From: Hyposmocoma kahamanoa
Lineage: Eukaryota; Arthropoda; Insecta; Lepidoptera; Cosmopterigidae
Direction: 5' to 3'
DNA: 64,000 nucleotides
Assembly (NCBI RefSeq): GCF_003589595.1
Contig: NW_020654080.1
Span: 1,574,639 to 1,638,638 of the forward strand
In this document: positions 43,805 to 55,129 of the stretch, piece by piece
Layout: every line of letters begins with the position of its first letter
Position numbering within the stretch: position 1 is the stretch's first letter
The notes under the pieces: model-generated
Database searches by the model: none
Seen by the model: only the letters and a program-made list of their open reading frames with translations
What the model was told of the DNA's origin: nothing
Translations under genes and position numbers: made by a program

Positions 43805-44198
43805 AGGCTGCGGTTCCACCAGAGATGTGCCAGGTAGCTAGGCGATGTGAACGGTGTGATGGTTTCCATTAAAGGTGCGAGGGTGCGCGGCGAATGAAAT
43901 GGCGTGTAGGTGAGCGACGCAAGGATGAGTAGCGGGCTCTTTTTGGTTGTGCGCGGGTGGTCACTACACGTCTACCTCTAACAAACAGCATCTGTTGATT
44001 GCTAGTTAGTTCCCTACATCGTTTTGCACACATCTTTCGCTTTTTTGAATGTACAAATACTTAGCTCTGTTAGCCCTTTTCCACCAGAGCTGCGCTAAGA
44101 GAGGCTAGGTTGTGTGTGAAAATGAAGTAATCTTATTGGTGGATTTTTTCCTCGCACATCGCCTAATTACCTCGCACGTCTCTGGTGGAAACCAACCT
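43805..44198. mobile_element. TIR element (MITE) with TA target duplication
   Basis: AGGCTGCGGTTCCACCAGAG and the inverse CTGGTGGAAACCAACCT form a TIR of about 50 bp that also contains TAGGCGATGTG/CACATCGCCTA. Flanked by TA (43803-43804, 44199-44200). 394 bp, non-coding. An inner CCACCAGAGCTGCGC repeats the terminal motif. Confidence 0.85.
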
Positions 44199-44404
44199 TA
44201 GACTGTCAATAGGTGGAATTAATGCGTACAGTCGAGATATCAACTGAAAGCGTCGTCGTCGGCTGGAATCAATGTGAACCAAAAATAAAGAGTCCGAGAA
44301 TCGAAAGTAATAGTCTTCTTGTGATCCTATCGGTGCCATACACTATAATGCTTGTCATCGTGGTTTGCCGATCGCTTGCAAATTGCTCAGGGTGCGCTGG
44401 ACGT

Positions 44405-44566
44405 CCCACGGCGCCGACTCAACCGGCGAGAGGGAAACCCGGGGGGGTTTTAGTGGGGTAGGCCTTCCAGTGTGGAGGGAGAGTCCCCACATAACCCCTG
44501 AGTCTCCCTGGGCTCAGGGGTATCCATAAAGATTTCCCCCCCGGTAAAAAAAAAAGAAAAAAAAAA
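44405..44566 (+). mobile_element. 5'-truncated retroposon with 15-bp target duplication
   Basis: GGGTGCGCTGGACGT occurs at 44390-44404 and again at 44567-44581. Between them lie 162 bp (AACCGGCGAGAGGGAAACC, GTAGGCCTTCCAGTGTGGAG) ending in an A-rich tail from 44545. This is a clean target-primed insertion of the 3' end of a GC-rich, probably R1-like LINE; family uncertain. Confidence 0.8.
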
Positions 44567-44672
44567 GGGTGCGCTGGACGTACTGGAAAGGAATGATACA
44601 TGATGCGAGCAGGGTCCCTTCGTACTTCCAACAAGCAGTTGACATTCTTAAGACAATTATGTATTATATTTA

Positions 44673-45045
44673 TTAAACCGACTTCAAAAAAATTTTTTTT
44701 GTATGTATGTATGTTACGCGTTAACTCCGGTATTTGTGAACTGATTTTCATGATTCTTTTTTTGTTGGAAAGAGGGTACCTCCATAGTGGTCCCATTTCA
44801 CTTTGAAGAAAATCATCCACCTCTAAGGATGACTGACGCGTGAAGATTCAGTTTTATAAATAGCGCCTAAATTTTACTTAAGAAGCAATTATTTTAATGG
44901 TTGATTTTGCTATTTCTCCAATTCAAGGAGTTTTTCTCTCAATATACTTTGAGTAGTGAAAACCGGTTTTTATTATCTCCATATTTCAATAAAACTTAGC
45001 AAATAGACGTAATTCCACGTACTTTCAGGTCGGTGTTTTTAGTGC
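44673..45045 (+). mobile_element. Element C copy
   Basis: AACCGACTTCAAAAAAATTT, keeping TACCTCCATAGTGGTCCCAT, to TTTCAGGTCGGTGTTTTTAG. A short deletion near the 3' third. The 133-codon minus frame spans this and the retroposon and has no domain. Confidence 0.75.
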
Positions 45046-45451
45046 CGTCAGTATTAATATTTTTTTGTGGTAAAGTAAAACTTCAAACCGATCAGTATCT
45101 AGCACATACCAATAATAATATTTTATTAAAATTATAAGTAATAGGTTTGGACAAGAATTGTCAGGTAGTAATTGTATAAATACACATTGATTAATAAGTT
45201 TTTTTAATACTGTACGTATACAAAACGAATTAAAATAAAAATCAATAAAAAGTATTACGTGCATGGTTGTCATCTAGATTAAATCTGTATTTTGCTATTT
45301 TTCGCGTTTTAGTGTAGTGACTTTATATGATTTTTGGAGTTGGTTAATTTTTTTAAAGTTTATTTTTTTGTGTACGAAATAACTTGATTTGTAGGAGTTA
45401 CAGCAAAATTACTTCATGGTTTACTCCACTTAATGGTAAAACAAAAATTAA

Positions 45452-45650
45452 GCAGGTAAAATTGCTGGTGAATTTATAGGTACTTGGGACTTGTCAACTT
45501 ATGTCTCAGGATGACGAGTGCAGTGGCAATGGCCATCACGTCTTTGTGATTTAAAGCTTTTAGCGGTACTGAAACTGCTATGAACAGGCGTGTCGTTTAC
45601 CACCAGGCGCACGATCTCTTGGTCCCGTCATTTGGTATCATAAAAAAAAT
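45452..45650 (+). mobile_element. SINE A, 3' two thirds
   Basis: AATTGCTGGTGAATTTATAG to TTTGGTATCATAAAAAAAA. Confidence 0.7.
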
Positions 45651-45654
45651 ACCA

Positions 45655-46340
45655 AGACTAGACGACATATCATGTACATAGGGTCGTTTGTGTGGTTACA
45701 CTCTAATCTAAGCACGATATCTGTATTTACGGCAGATTTCCCGCTATAGACGCATCGAAGGTCAGTTCGAAACTGTCAAATTGCGTTGTCATCATGGTCG
45801 TAAATACGAATTTCGTGTTTCCAGAGTAGGTACACTTGGTTTTAGTTTGCGCGATGAATTGACTGTAAAACAAAAAAGATCATTACACAGACTAGAATAG
45901 TTCAGGGGCTTTATTTCGTTGTATGATTCCATAATGGAAGTAAAGGTCACAGGTGAGAGGACGATATTCCGTCGTGTCTCTAATTGGTTGCATGAGATTA
46001 GGGTCAGATTGTTTGTATTAGTGTTGCCTATGCTTGTAAATTGAGTAGGGACATTTTGATTTAATGGTATTTAGGTTATTTACTTATTTGTATATAGCAA
46101 TAATAATGGTGGTAATGGTAGTGGTAGTGGGAGAAAAGATGGTTCTTATTTGTGGGATTAACGATGGAATCAACGTATGACTTTGATTTCTAGGTATTAT
46201 TAAAATTATTGAATTTAAAAAGTACCCATAGTATTGTTAAAGGAACATCTCTAGTTAGCGATGATACCTGTAAAGGTACCTCTCTTAGTGAAGAAATAAA
46301 TTTCTCACAGATGGCGCTACGGCAAAAACGTTGTATTATA
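45655..46340. other. No gene recognised
   Basis: Unassigned; a GGTGGTAATGGTAGTGGTAG microsatellite-like tract lies near 46107. Confidence 0.4.
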
Positions 46341-46349
46341 ATAATAATA

Positions 46350-46552
46350 ATAACGCACACACTCATAGCCTCGCACTAGGAAAACCCTGTATCGCGGGTG
46401 CCATGGACACATTACAAACACACACAAATTACACCCAAACTCACTAGAAAAATAAATGTAGGCCATAGAAATATTTCTCCCGGCCCGGTAATCGAACCCA
46501 GTACTTCTGCGTGGCAGTCCAGCACCGGTAACCGTTCGACCACGGAGGCAGT
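46350..46552 (-). mobile_element. SINE B, full-length copy
   Basis: On minus: GGTCGAACGGTTACCGGTGC, GCCACGCAGAAGTACTGGG, tail to GCGAGGCTATGAGTGTGTGC. Preceded on plus by an AAT microsatellite and followed by a scrap of element D (46557-46612: TTTCTGAACGTGAAATTTCC). Confidence 0.75.
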
Positions 46553-46614
46553 TAATATTTCTGAACGTGAAATTTCCTTTTGTACACGTCAATAAAACCG
46601 TCGTTAGAAACAAT

Positions 46615-47204
46615 TAAAAGATGGCACCTTCAGTCACTGTTGATGGTTTGTTAGTGAACCGTCAACCCCCCACCCCCTCCAACATTGAGTCACTTTTAAT
46701 TATGATCAGAATTCGACAATAGAGGACGTGTGTCATGTTTTCACAAATTTTTACCTACACATAAATTTTACTACATTCTTTCACGATAAGTGAGAAATCT
46801 GTTTTGCATCGATTCCGAAAAAGTACACTTGAAGGAGAAGAAGGTTCTAAATCCATTTCATAGAGAAGATCCGTGCCCGACAGTGGGACTTGTAATGAGT
46901 TGCTGGTAATAATATGCTCACAAGTTAAATAAATATCTTTTTTTAAATGAAAATGAATCTTATATTCATAGGTTTTTTTTCTCACAATCACGTAACAGTG
47001 TTTTTGTTCGCAATTTCATAATGATAGTATGTTAGACAATAACACCAATTACCAGGTCTTAAACTAGGGAATTCCCTGTATTATGAACACCAGAGTTAAG
47101 AAATTAACACCTCGGGCACTACCTAGAATAACCTGACTAGAACCAATTTAGACAAGTTCAGTTTTACAATTGCTCCAGACAGGAATCGAGGCTTGGACTT
47201 TCAC
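46615..47204. other. No gene; repeat U trace
   Basis: A minus-strand repeat U trace (CCGTGCCCGACAGTGGGACT) is at about 46871. Nothing else recognised. Confidence 0.4.
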
Positions 47205-47370
47205 TTAAGCGTGAAATGCACTGAAAGCGGGTGCGGGTCGGGCGCGTGCGCGTCGGGAGTGCGGCGGGTGTAATTCCGTGTATTGACAATTATAAGGACG
47301 ACAACACACCACGCGCGGGCGCGGGACGGGCGTAGGTCGGGTACCGCGCTCGCTCGTGGTGTGCCACGTG
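47205..47370. mobile_element. Element G, long copy
   Basis: TTAAGCGTGAAATGCACTGA with GCGGGTGCGGGTCGGGCG at the left; an imperfect inverse around GGTACCGCGCTCGCTCGTGG and GTGCCACGTG at the right. The middle keeps AATTCCGTGTATTGACA, also present inverted in the copy at 10038-10163. Confidence 0.65.
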
Positions 47371-47589
47371 ACTCGTAATTTATGTTAAGAAGTATAGTAA
47401 CTTTTTTATGAATAATTGTAACTGAGAAAAAACTTGATGTAAATCCGGAAAAATAGTTTCATTTCCTATGTGTAACAATCACGAAAACCTAAGAACTTGT
47501 TAATTGTAACTTTTTTATTAAAAAAAACCGAGTCAAAGTACAATTACATCTATGTAATATTACATAATGTGCGATACCGGATTCATCCC

Positions 47590-47758
47590 CTAGTTCGCCA
47601 AAGGGGTGGAATATTTTCATCAAATTTAAATGGGACCAATACTGAGGTACCCTCTTTCCAACACAAAAAGAATAATCTAAATCGGTTAAAAAATCTATAA
47701 TACTTGCAAAAAAATGCAGTAAAATTGAGAACCTCCTCTTTTTTAAAGTCGGATAAAA
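47590..47758 (-). mobile_element. Element C fragment
   Basis: On plus: CCCTAGTTCGCC, ATGGGACCAATACTGAGGTA, GAGAACCTCCTCTTTTTTAA. Confidence 0.65.
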
Positions 47759-47954
47759 ATAGCAATAAATTGAGCATTAATACGAGCAATAAAAAGAAAT
47801 CTTCTGTTCTTGACAGTCGTCTTCATAATTTCATCAATTCATTTAAGAGGCGTTTTTTTGAAACGTTTTTGTATACTTGGATGACAAAAATCTTTGGAAG
47901 TGAACAGTTTAACTCTTCCAGATAGTTTATATCTATGACATATTATAATGTCTA

Positions 47955-48045
47955 TGTACAAATAGCAATCCCCAGAGTTTCTTTCTCATTATTCTCAGTG
48001 GGATCTGCATTACGAGTAGTGTTTATTAAAAAGTTGACAATTTTA
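47955..48045 (+). mobile_element. Jockey-type LINE 3' UTR scrap
   Basis: ATAGCAATCCCCAGAGTTTC and TTTCTCATTATTCTCAGTGG match the LINE tails at 948 and 27902. Confidence 0.6.
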
Positions 48046-48124
48046 AGTGTATATCGAGTTCTTAGGTTTTCGCGATTGTTAAACATAGGAAATGAAACTA
48101 TTTTTCCGGATTTAAATCGCGTAT

Positions 48125-49438
48125 ATTTGTTTTTTCAAACTTTGTTTTGTTATTTTTTGTTACATTTCCTAATTTTAAGTGTAATTTGCAATCATAAGTT
48201 AACTTATGATATAAACAAATTTAGAATTTGAATTCCATGCCAAAGGCGTAAAGTATTATTCTCAACTTCTTTTTACGCAACAACAGATTCGCCAACAACC
48301 ACACAAGTGACCATTTGCTAAATTGGTCAACATTACAGTATTGCACAAAGCAGGTGATGGCGATGAGGCGAATTATTAGAGTAAAGTATAATAAACAAGT
48401 GCGCCCGCGCCGCCGTGGGAATTCCTTGAGCGATTGACGCGCTTCGTTATGTAGAACAGACTATAATTGCGATGTACCGTTCGCACAAATAATACTTTCG
48501 TCACTTCTAAAATCATATTAAAAAAAAGTTTGTGAAAAATGTTTTTGCTTTAAATATGAATTCGTCATCATCAACATCAGTCTATCGCAGTCCACTGTTG
48601 GACATAGACTTCTACCGATATGTGTTAATTCGTCATCGGTTCCATCTGCTGCCAGCAGCCTTACTGCCATCTCAAGAACTCGTTTCCTTCATCGGTTTGA
48701 TGAGTTCTTCACTATAGACAAAATTCCCTCGAGAAGAATGAATAAAAGAGCTCTCTCGCATTAAAATTTCTGTGTCAATGAATATTGCATATTTTAGTAA
48801 TAAGTTAAATTAATCGAGAATATATCACTTGTAGGTGAGGAGTCATAAATAAACTTCTTTTTTCAAATATCACTGCGATTTGTCCAGCCATTTATAAGTT
48901 GCTGTTCACGATAAAAACCCCGTTTAGTAAACACGATCCCACTATTTAAATATTTCGATATCTAAACTTATTTAACACGACACGCATCTAAGCATAAAAA
49001 ATCCGTGACATTTATAAATATACGGTCTCTTTTCACGTCAATTAAGCATTCAGTTTACAATATATCGATTGCGTTAAGCAAATCGAATAATCAAGAAACA
49101 CACTTTTCGAAAAACGAATTGACTGTTCAAAATCGATGTCACGGTTGAGATATATCAATTGGATATAGGGAATCTTTGAATGAATCGATTTTACTATTTT
49201 TACTTGTGTGGGTTTTAAAATTCTGTTTGTAAATTTGTACGATAACAATTTTGAGTTCAATGGCGTCAACAAGAATTAAATTGAAGTTCAATTTACTTAT
49301 TTTTTTCTTTTTTATTATATCATTAACTCAGGAAAAATCTTAAAAACTTATTTGAAATTTAACAGTTAGACTTTTTTCATGAACAACGAAAGTAATATTA
49401 AATTAAAATTACGCTTAGTTTGTTTTTACCCAAATTTA
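48125..49438. other. No gene; one repeat of the 'GCAGTCCACTGTTGG' type
   Basis: 48560-48720 contains ATCAGTCTATCGCAGTCCAC, which I recognise as a common lepidopteran dispersed repeat of unknown class. The rest is unassigned. Confidence 0.45.
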
Positions 49439-49439
49439 T

Positions 49440-49565
49440 GCCAATCTTCTTCTTATCGTATCAATGGCATACACTATAATGCTTTTCATTGTGGTGAGAG
49501 GATTAGACGTACAGAAAAAGAATGTACATCGTGCGGGGAGGCTTTTTTCGTGCACCCCACTAATG
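49440..49565 (+). repeat. Repeat R, best copy
   Basis: TCTTATCGTATCAATGGCAT, ACTATAATGCTTTTCATTG, then GAAAAAGAATGTACATCGTG and TTTTTTCGTGCACCCC; inverse of 9400-9560. The 91-codon frame over it has no domain. Confidence 0.55.
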
Positions 49566-49569
49566 CACT

Positions 49570-50360
49570 AAACTCGCTTTGTACGCCAATAATACATCAA
49601 AATACGAAGCTTCGTTACACTAAACAATTAACGCCGAGGAGAGATAAAAGATAAATAAAAGATATTAGAAAAAAAGGCAACCCAAAAGTCTCTACAACAT
49701 AAAATGGGTGGAAAGAGGCAAGCAATTCGTTTTTTAAAATTATTTTTTTTCGAAAATACAATTTTCACAAACATTTTTCGATTTTTTTTTCAAGTGAAAC
49801 AAACAATCATAAAAAATGGTCGGCAATACCGAACATTGATTAAAATAAACAAACTTGAAGTCTCACAAACTTAAACAAGACTTTTAACAAGTAAGTACGG
49901 TGTTAGCAAATAGAATTAGCACAAATTTTTAAAATTTACGAGGTCATAAAGTAACATTCCGAACATTACAGTGTGTTGGTATACGAAAAATAAAAACACT
50001 TCTATTACTTTCCTTTTAAAGTATTTTTAAATATAATTCGAAAATATTCATAATAATGGCCATATATTTTGGTAAATTTTGCATACGCTAATAACCGGCA
50101 GTTCTCTGAATACACCACTAATTGATTGTATATGTATAAGGTTTCATTAACTTAATTAATAAAACGTATCTGTGACACGAGCAGTTTAACTAATAATGAC
50201 AAAAATTGACAGTTAAATTGAACTGTTTTTCAGCGTGTGTTCCTTTTTTACCATATCGTCCTTTTTTGTCATGGATGAAGTTAGCTTACTATTTTGACGA
50301 ATAAAACACAATGCAATACACACAGAAACAAATACACTTACGATTTTGATCGCTAAGTTT
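49570..50360. other. No gene recognised
   Basis: Unassigned AT-rich DNA. Confidence 0.45.
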
Positions 50361-50560
50361 TTAGTAGCAGTAGAGCTCCTTGAGAAAGAGTTCGTCCAGA
50401 GAAGTACTGCCACATTATATATTTCTGTCTTGGAGCAGTAATGAGAGCTAATAATTACGCTAATGCGTTCCGGTTTTAAAGGGGTGCTGGTCAAATTACA
50501 GGCACATGGGACTTGTCAACATACTGTCTCAGATGACGGGCGATTGAGAACATAAAAAAA
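50361..50560 (+). mobile_element. SINE A, 3' truncated and rejoined to an A tail
   Basis: TTAGTAGCAGTAGAGCTCCT to CTCAGATGACGGGCGATTG, then AACATAAAAAAAC: the second stem-loop is deleted. Confidence 0.7.
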
Positions 50561-50564
50561 CAAA

Positions 50565-51338
50565 CCATGTATATATAGTTCCATTTCCAATATGTAGCAA
50601 AAGAAACTGGAAACACTTAAAGAACAGAGGGTGAAATGAATATGTGATGGACTTAAAAATAAAATATTAAATAAATAATATACTAACTGTCATGCATCCT
50701 AGAAATACTTTTAATTATATATAATTTTCGAAAAAAAAAAAATTTTTTTTACAAAGTTTTTTTGTGTATTTTGTTATAAATTATTTTTTTATGTAGGTAT
50801 GGTGGATGAAGATGTACACTGTGTCGTTCTAGAACGCGGGTTTAGTAAGTATTTGATGAAATATGTTTCATGTTGATTAATTTATGTGACATTATGTGCA
50901 AATAAAAAAGGTTGTTTACATATGATTTTAGATTATTTTGCTATCTGTACCTGAGATCAGACTAGATAGGATATCATCACGCCATTTCGCGAGCGGCTAA
51001 AGTGTTATTCAGATAAATGTTTTCGTGTTTTTTTATATGCCCGTATTTCTGATTGCAATTTAATGATTTTGTAATCGGTACCCGCTTTTTGTTATTATGT
51101 CACTTGTGTTTTGTACGCGCAACGAAATAGATTGAGTAAGTTTTTAACCTTTTTGGTTTAATTAGGGATGCGTGTTAGTATTTTTCTATTAATTGATTTA
51201 ACAATGTTGGTCAAGGCAACAAGTCATAGATCTAATAGACCATAAATCAATAAATGGATATTTGTCAGATTTACAGTGAAGTTATAGAAGATATTTAGTA
51301 GCAATCCAGTACATTTCTACATTAGTTTTGTTTATAGT
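50565..51338. other. No gene recognised
   Basis: Unassigned AT-rich DNA. Confidence 0.45.
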
Positions 51339-51339
51339 G

Positions 51340-52130
51340 ACCTTACCAACCGACTATTTGGGTATACGAGAAGGGCTCTACAACCTGTGCAGCACCTTAT
51401 CAGTCAGGTCCTGATCCTTATTGTCCAGATAGGCACCGGCATGAGTATTTCGCGCCTATCCATTGCCACCGCGAAGCCACTGACTCTAAAGTCCACTGCC
51501 AAATCTGCTCTGTGGTGATGGAGCTATAGACACGCTCACCTCCCGACGCCGAAGCGTCTCTCGAATTCCCAGAAACCTACGCGGCTAGAGGGACTGGGGG
51601 ATATCTAGCTCAACCTAGCGGTCCTGCGACTATGTCCAGACATAGCTTCTGAATTAAAGGGCGAAGCACGTGCCTCACGCGACTCCTCGACTAGACCGCT
51701 GCTAGGACGCGCTAGCTGCGTGCGGGATGTACATCCTGGCCACATGCTACAGGGGCAGACTAACATGTCCATCCCTACAACTACCACAAGTCCCGGCGAG
51801 TCCATACCCAGAATCCGGGTCTACCAGACGCCCACCTTACCTTGGTCTCCCCGGAAATTCCTATCTCTCTCATTATAATAATATTTAGTAGCAGCCCCAT
51901 ATGTCTTTCTACATTTTGATTGTATGTGTGCGTGTACAATAGCCTTCTGAGTTCAGGTTCTGATCCCCAGATCAGCCAGTGTACAGGGTTGTCACAGACC
52001 GTTGTCACTGACTTCATCCGGTTCTCAAGAGGCTAGTGCCTCGGGTGAGCCGCCCCGGGTGCACATACTGTAACCTCCCTATTTTACAGGTAGGTACCAG
52101 CGTTGTATTGCACAACTAACGGTTGCTAAT
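51340..52130 (+). repeat. Moderately GC-rich dispersed repeat, two or more pieces
   Basis: Pieces at 51340-51610 (GTCAGGTCCTGATCC, CTCACCTCCCGACGCCGAAG) and 51885-52130 (CTTCATCCGGTTCTCAAGAG) recur at 55975-56270 and 56645-56720 (plus) and 54580-54830 (minus). Likely an unidentified retroelement; the frames here carry no recognised domain. Confidence 0.55.
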
Positions 52131-52132
52131 AT

Positions 52133-52225
52133 TTAGTAGCAGTAGAGTTCCTTGTAGAAGAGTTCGTCCAGGGAAGTATTGCCATCTTATTTATCTACTT
52201 CTGCCGGCAAGTAGTAAGTGAAACC
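52133..52225 (+). mobile_element. SINE A, 5' third
   Basis: ATTTAGTAGCAGTAGAGTTC to TCTGCCGGCAAGTAGTAAG. Confidence 0.7.
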
Positions 52226-52229
52226 ATTG

Positions 52230-52783
52230 GGCTACCACACCTTTTTAGCGAAAGGTGTTATTTCCAAATATTATATTTTTCCAAATATACCTAGCTCAGA
52301 AATTAAAGTTACAGGCATCTCTTTAACGGGAAAGAACCATTCTCACACAAGGATGTAGTCGCTCTTATATCCTGTAATAATAAAGCTTCACCACGATCCT
52401 ACAAAACTAAGTTATCATCGCTAACTGCTTCATAATGGATACATTACACAGTTACAAATACACACATCGTTCAGTCTAACCACAATTAGAGAGTTCACGT
52501 TCAACCCATCTTGTTAACTTAAGGTTTAACACGTTACCATTTAACTTTGAGATTGGATCATCTGAAGTTTAAAGTTTGTTTTTAAAATTAGTGATTGGGT
52601 AGTGAACTTTGGAATTGATTAGGATTACTTTTTCATTTAATACGATTTTAAATTACATTTTCTAAAAGTGATAGTCTTGTTCTATCAATACATCCTTTAA
52701 TAATGAGTCCACTACTGGTGTTTTTGTTTTGATAATATAGAGTTGAGATTGCTAAAACACTAGAAAGTAAAACTAGGATTTTT
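52230..52783. other. No gene recognised
   Basis: Unassigned AT-rich DNA. Confidence 0.45.
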
Positions 52784-52784
52784 A

Positions 52785-53105
52785 AATTACATGAATAAAA
52801 TTGGGTCCCCGCGGCAAGGTTCCCAAGATGGTGGCAGCGTTCCCCCTTTGTATTGCTATGCTAAGGCCATTGAGTTTCCCAGACAGTTTATTAATTTTTT
52901 TAATAAAATTTTGTACTGATGAAGGACACTGGGACACCACGGACCAAGGGTTTCGATTCCAAAGGCTGTGAATAGGTAGTCGGGGCCAAGATCCTGGTCC
53001 TCTTACTGGTGTGCTGGAGACTGGATGGAGCAAGTGTATCGGAACATGTGGCATCCCACACCAGTGCCCGGCCTATATTCCAAGGGTTGAGAGTCATTCC
53101 GTCCG
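52785..53105 (-). pseudogene. Retroelement C-terminal domain of the 'WDATC' type, frameshifted
   Basis: Upstream frame on minus: [20 protein letters not shown], then [16 protein letters not shown]. After a shift near 52915 the other frame continues LNGLSIAIQRGNAATILGT then LPRGPNF. I recognise this order (VWDxTCxDT...AIQRGNAxxxLGTLP) as a domain at the end of many invertebrate retroelement reverse-transcriptase proteins; its function is not known to me, though D...E-x-K spacing resembles a nuclease. No reverse transcriptase part is present. Dead 5'-truncated copy. Confidence 0.65.
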
Positions 53106-53279
53106 GGCGGGTGCCATCTATTGTTTGTTACTACTGGTTATACATTTTTGGATTTTTATTAAGGTAGCCTGAAACTATCGGTCACTACTTTGCACAATCC
53201 TGGCGAAAAGTATGCTTCAAAACAGAAAAATATGATACTTAAATAGAGTCGGTTTAGCTTTCTTATGATAGCAAATGTC

Positions 53280-53362
53280 GAGATGAACAAGTCGTGCGCC
53301 TCGCGGTAAATGATACGTAAGTGAGTTGGCAAGTCCCATGTGACAGTAATTTCACAACAATG
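53280..53362 (-). mobile_element. SINE A, internally deleted
   Basis: GAACAAGTCGTGCGCCTCGC joined to GCAAGTCCCATGTGACAGTA. Confidence 0.6.
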
Positions 53363-53364
53363 AT

Positions 53365-54120
53365 TAAAATATTCATTGTAATGAAACCCCTGGACAATAA
53401 ATTATCTTTCCAAATGAATACATCTCTTACTATTTATTTGTCTGTCTAATCTAAAGTTTTGAAAATGTTATAAAATTCAGTTATTAACATAAATAATAAA
53501 TCAATATAACACGAACCTACTACTAACATTTGACAATCGCTGAACACTATCGATTTTGTGTTGTAACAGTGTGTATTTGCATTTGTAATAGTTAAATCTT
53601 TGATTAAGTTTGTTCTAAGTCGAGGTGTGATAATGGGCCCGCACGAGGTCGAAGCGTGTTGAAATATTGTTTTTTGTGTGCATTCTTAGGGTCCCGCAGT
53701 GGAATAATAAATGAACCACTGTTTTATAAATACTGACTGACGACCTTAACGGTTTGCAATGTGGATACATGCTTTAGGCTAATGCCGACGATGTTAATAG
53801 AATCTTTGTCCTTTTTGAGAGATAAGTTAAAAGAGATTACGTGCGTTTGTGCACTAAGTCCCATTCGAATCCAAGAAATTACGAATATCGATTGTAACCT
53901 GGAGATAAAAATGAACTATATCAGATTTCGGACCGTCATTTATTGGATCACAGTTAATCAGTTTTTTAACATAAGCGAATACAATTTCTTCACCATTGTA
54001 TTGGCACGGTTCTAAAAATAGCTATATGTAGGTCCGTAATGAATAAATAAATCTAAAAGTTTGTCAAAATGCTAACGAGCTGACGACTCTCTTTAAAATA
54101 CTCTATTACTTGTAATTATA
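53365..54120. other. No gene recognised
   Basis: An 84-codon plus frame (53761-54015) has no motif; not called. Confidence 0.4.
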
Positions 54121-54257
54121 AGGTCATGAGACTTTTCAACTTATGTCTCAGGATGACGGGCGTAAAGGCAGTGCCACTCAGACCATTGCGATGTAAAACT
54201 CTGAGAAGTACTGCAACTGTTTAAGAACAGTCATGTCCCTTGGTATCGTAAAAAAAA
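54121..54257 (+). mobile_element. SINE A, 3' half
   Basis: CTTATGTCTCAGGATGACGG to CTTGGTATCGTAAAAAAAAG. Confidence 0.7.
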
Positions 54258-54579
54258 GATTTTCGTGAAGTAAAAACCAAATTATAGACGGAACCGTTCT
54301 TTCAATCACAAAGTTAACACTTACCGAGTCCAAGGCTTTAAGAGCTTTCCGAGCAAATAGTGATGTTGTTTAACAGTGCTATTAGAACAGTTGCCAACTA
54401 ACTAGATAGCTTAGCTAACGTAGCTAACATAGACAACTTGTTAAGGAAACATCTTTGATAGTTGAAGGTCGCAGGTTTTGAATTAATGGATTTGTAATTA
54501 TGAAATGAGATAATAAATTAACAAATATAGATAATAATGTGCACAATTCGGATCTTTTAGCTGACTAGAGTTGTACCGT

Positions 54580-54830
54580 TAGTTGCGTAATGCGTAACGG
54601 GGAGTGAGCGTGTCTACAGCTCCGGTACCTATTTGGAAAATAGGGAGGGTACCGCGCGTTCACCCGGGGCAGCTCATCCAAGAATCGGTTGAAGTCCGTT
54701 CAAACGGGCTGTTCTGGGGTCAGGACCTGCCTGAGTAAGTCCCTGTGCAGGCTTGCTTGCACAGGTTATAGTGGCTTTCCCATATAACCAGGACATTGAT
54801 AGAGATAGTGACCCGTATAGTGACCCACTA
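54580..54830 (-). repeat. GC-rich dispersed repeat, minus copy of the 51.3-kb type
   Basis: GTGTCTACAGCTCCGGTACC and GGGGTCAGGACCTGCC are inverse to motifs at 56150 and 56040. Confidence 0.55.
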
Positions 54831-54868
54831 TAAACAAAACTTATGTAGAAAAGATTTTTTTCATAACA

Positions 54869-55128
54869 CTAAGTAAAGGGACGAGCAAGTCGTGCGCCTG
54901 GTGGTAAGCGACATGCCTGTCCATAACAGTTGCAGTAACACTCAGAGCTTTAAGTCGCAAAGATCTCAGAGGTACTACCACCCGTTACCGTGAGACATAA
55001 ATCGACAAGTCTCATGTGCCTATAATTTCACCAGCACCCTTACCATTCCAAGCCCAGGAATGCTGACATTACTGCTTGACAACAGAAATAGGTAAGGTGT
55101 CAGCACTTCCCTGGACAACTACTACTTA
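54869..55128 (-). mobile_element. SINE A, nearly full length
   Basis: ACGAGCAAGTCGTGCGCCTG to GTCAGCACTTCCCTGG; the first stem is reduced to GGAATGCTGACATTACTGC. Confidence 0.75.
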
Positions 55129-55129
55129 A

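Larger units (their letters stand above)
47440..48113. repeat. Inverted repeat pair enclosing older repeats
   Basis: 47440-47499 and 48056-48113 are inverted copies (TAAATCCGGAAAAATAGTTT...CGAAAACCTAAGAAC). Between them lie a minus-strand element C fragment (47590-47758) and a LINE UTR scrap (47955-48045). Probably a MITE that received insertions. Confidence 0.6.

Noticed and set aside
44419..44820. 133-codon frame on minus
   Set aside because: It runs through a retroposon tail, a poly-A/T tract and element C; no domain.
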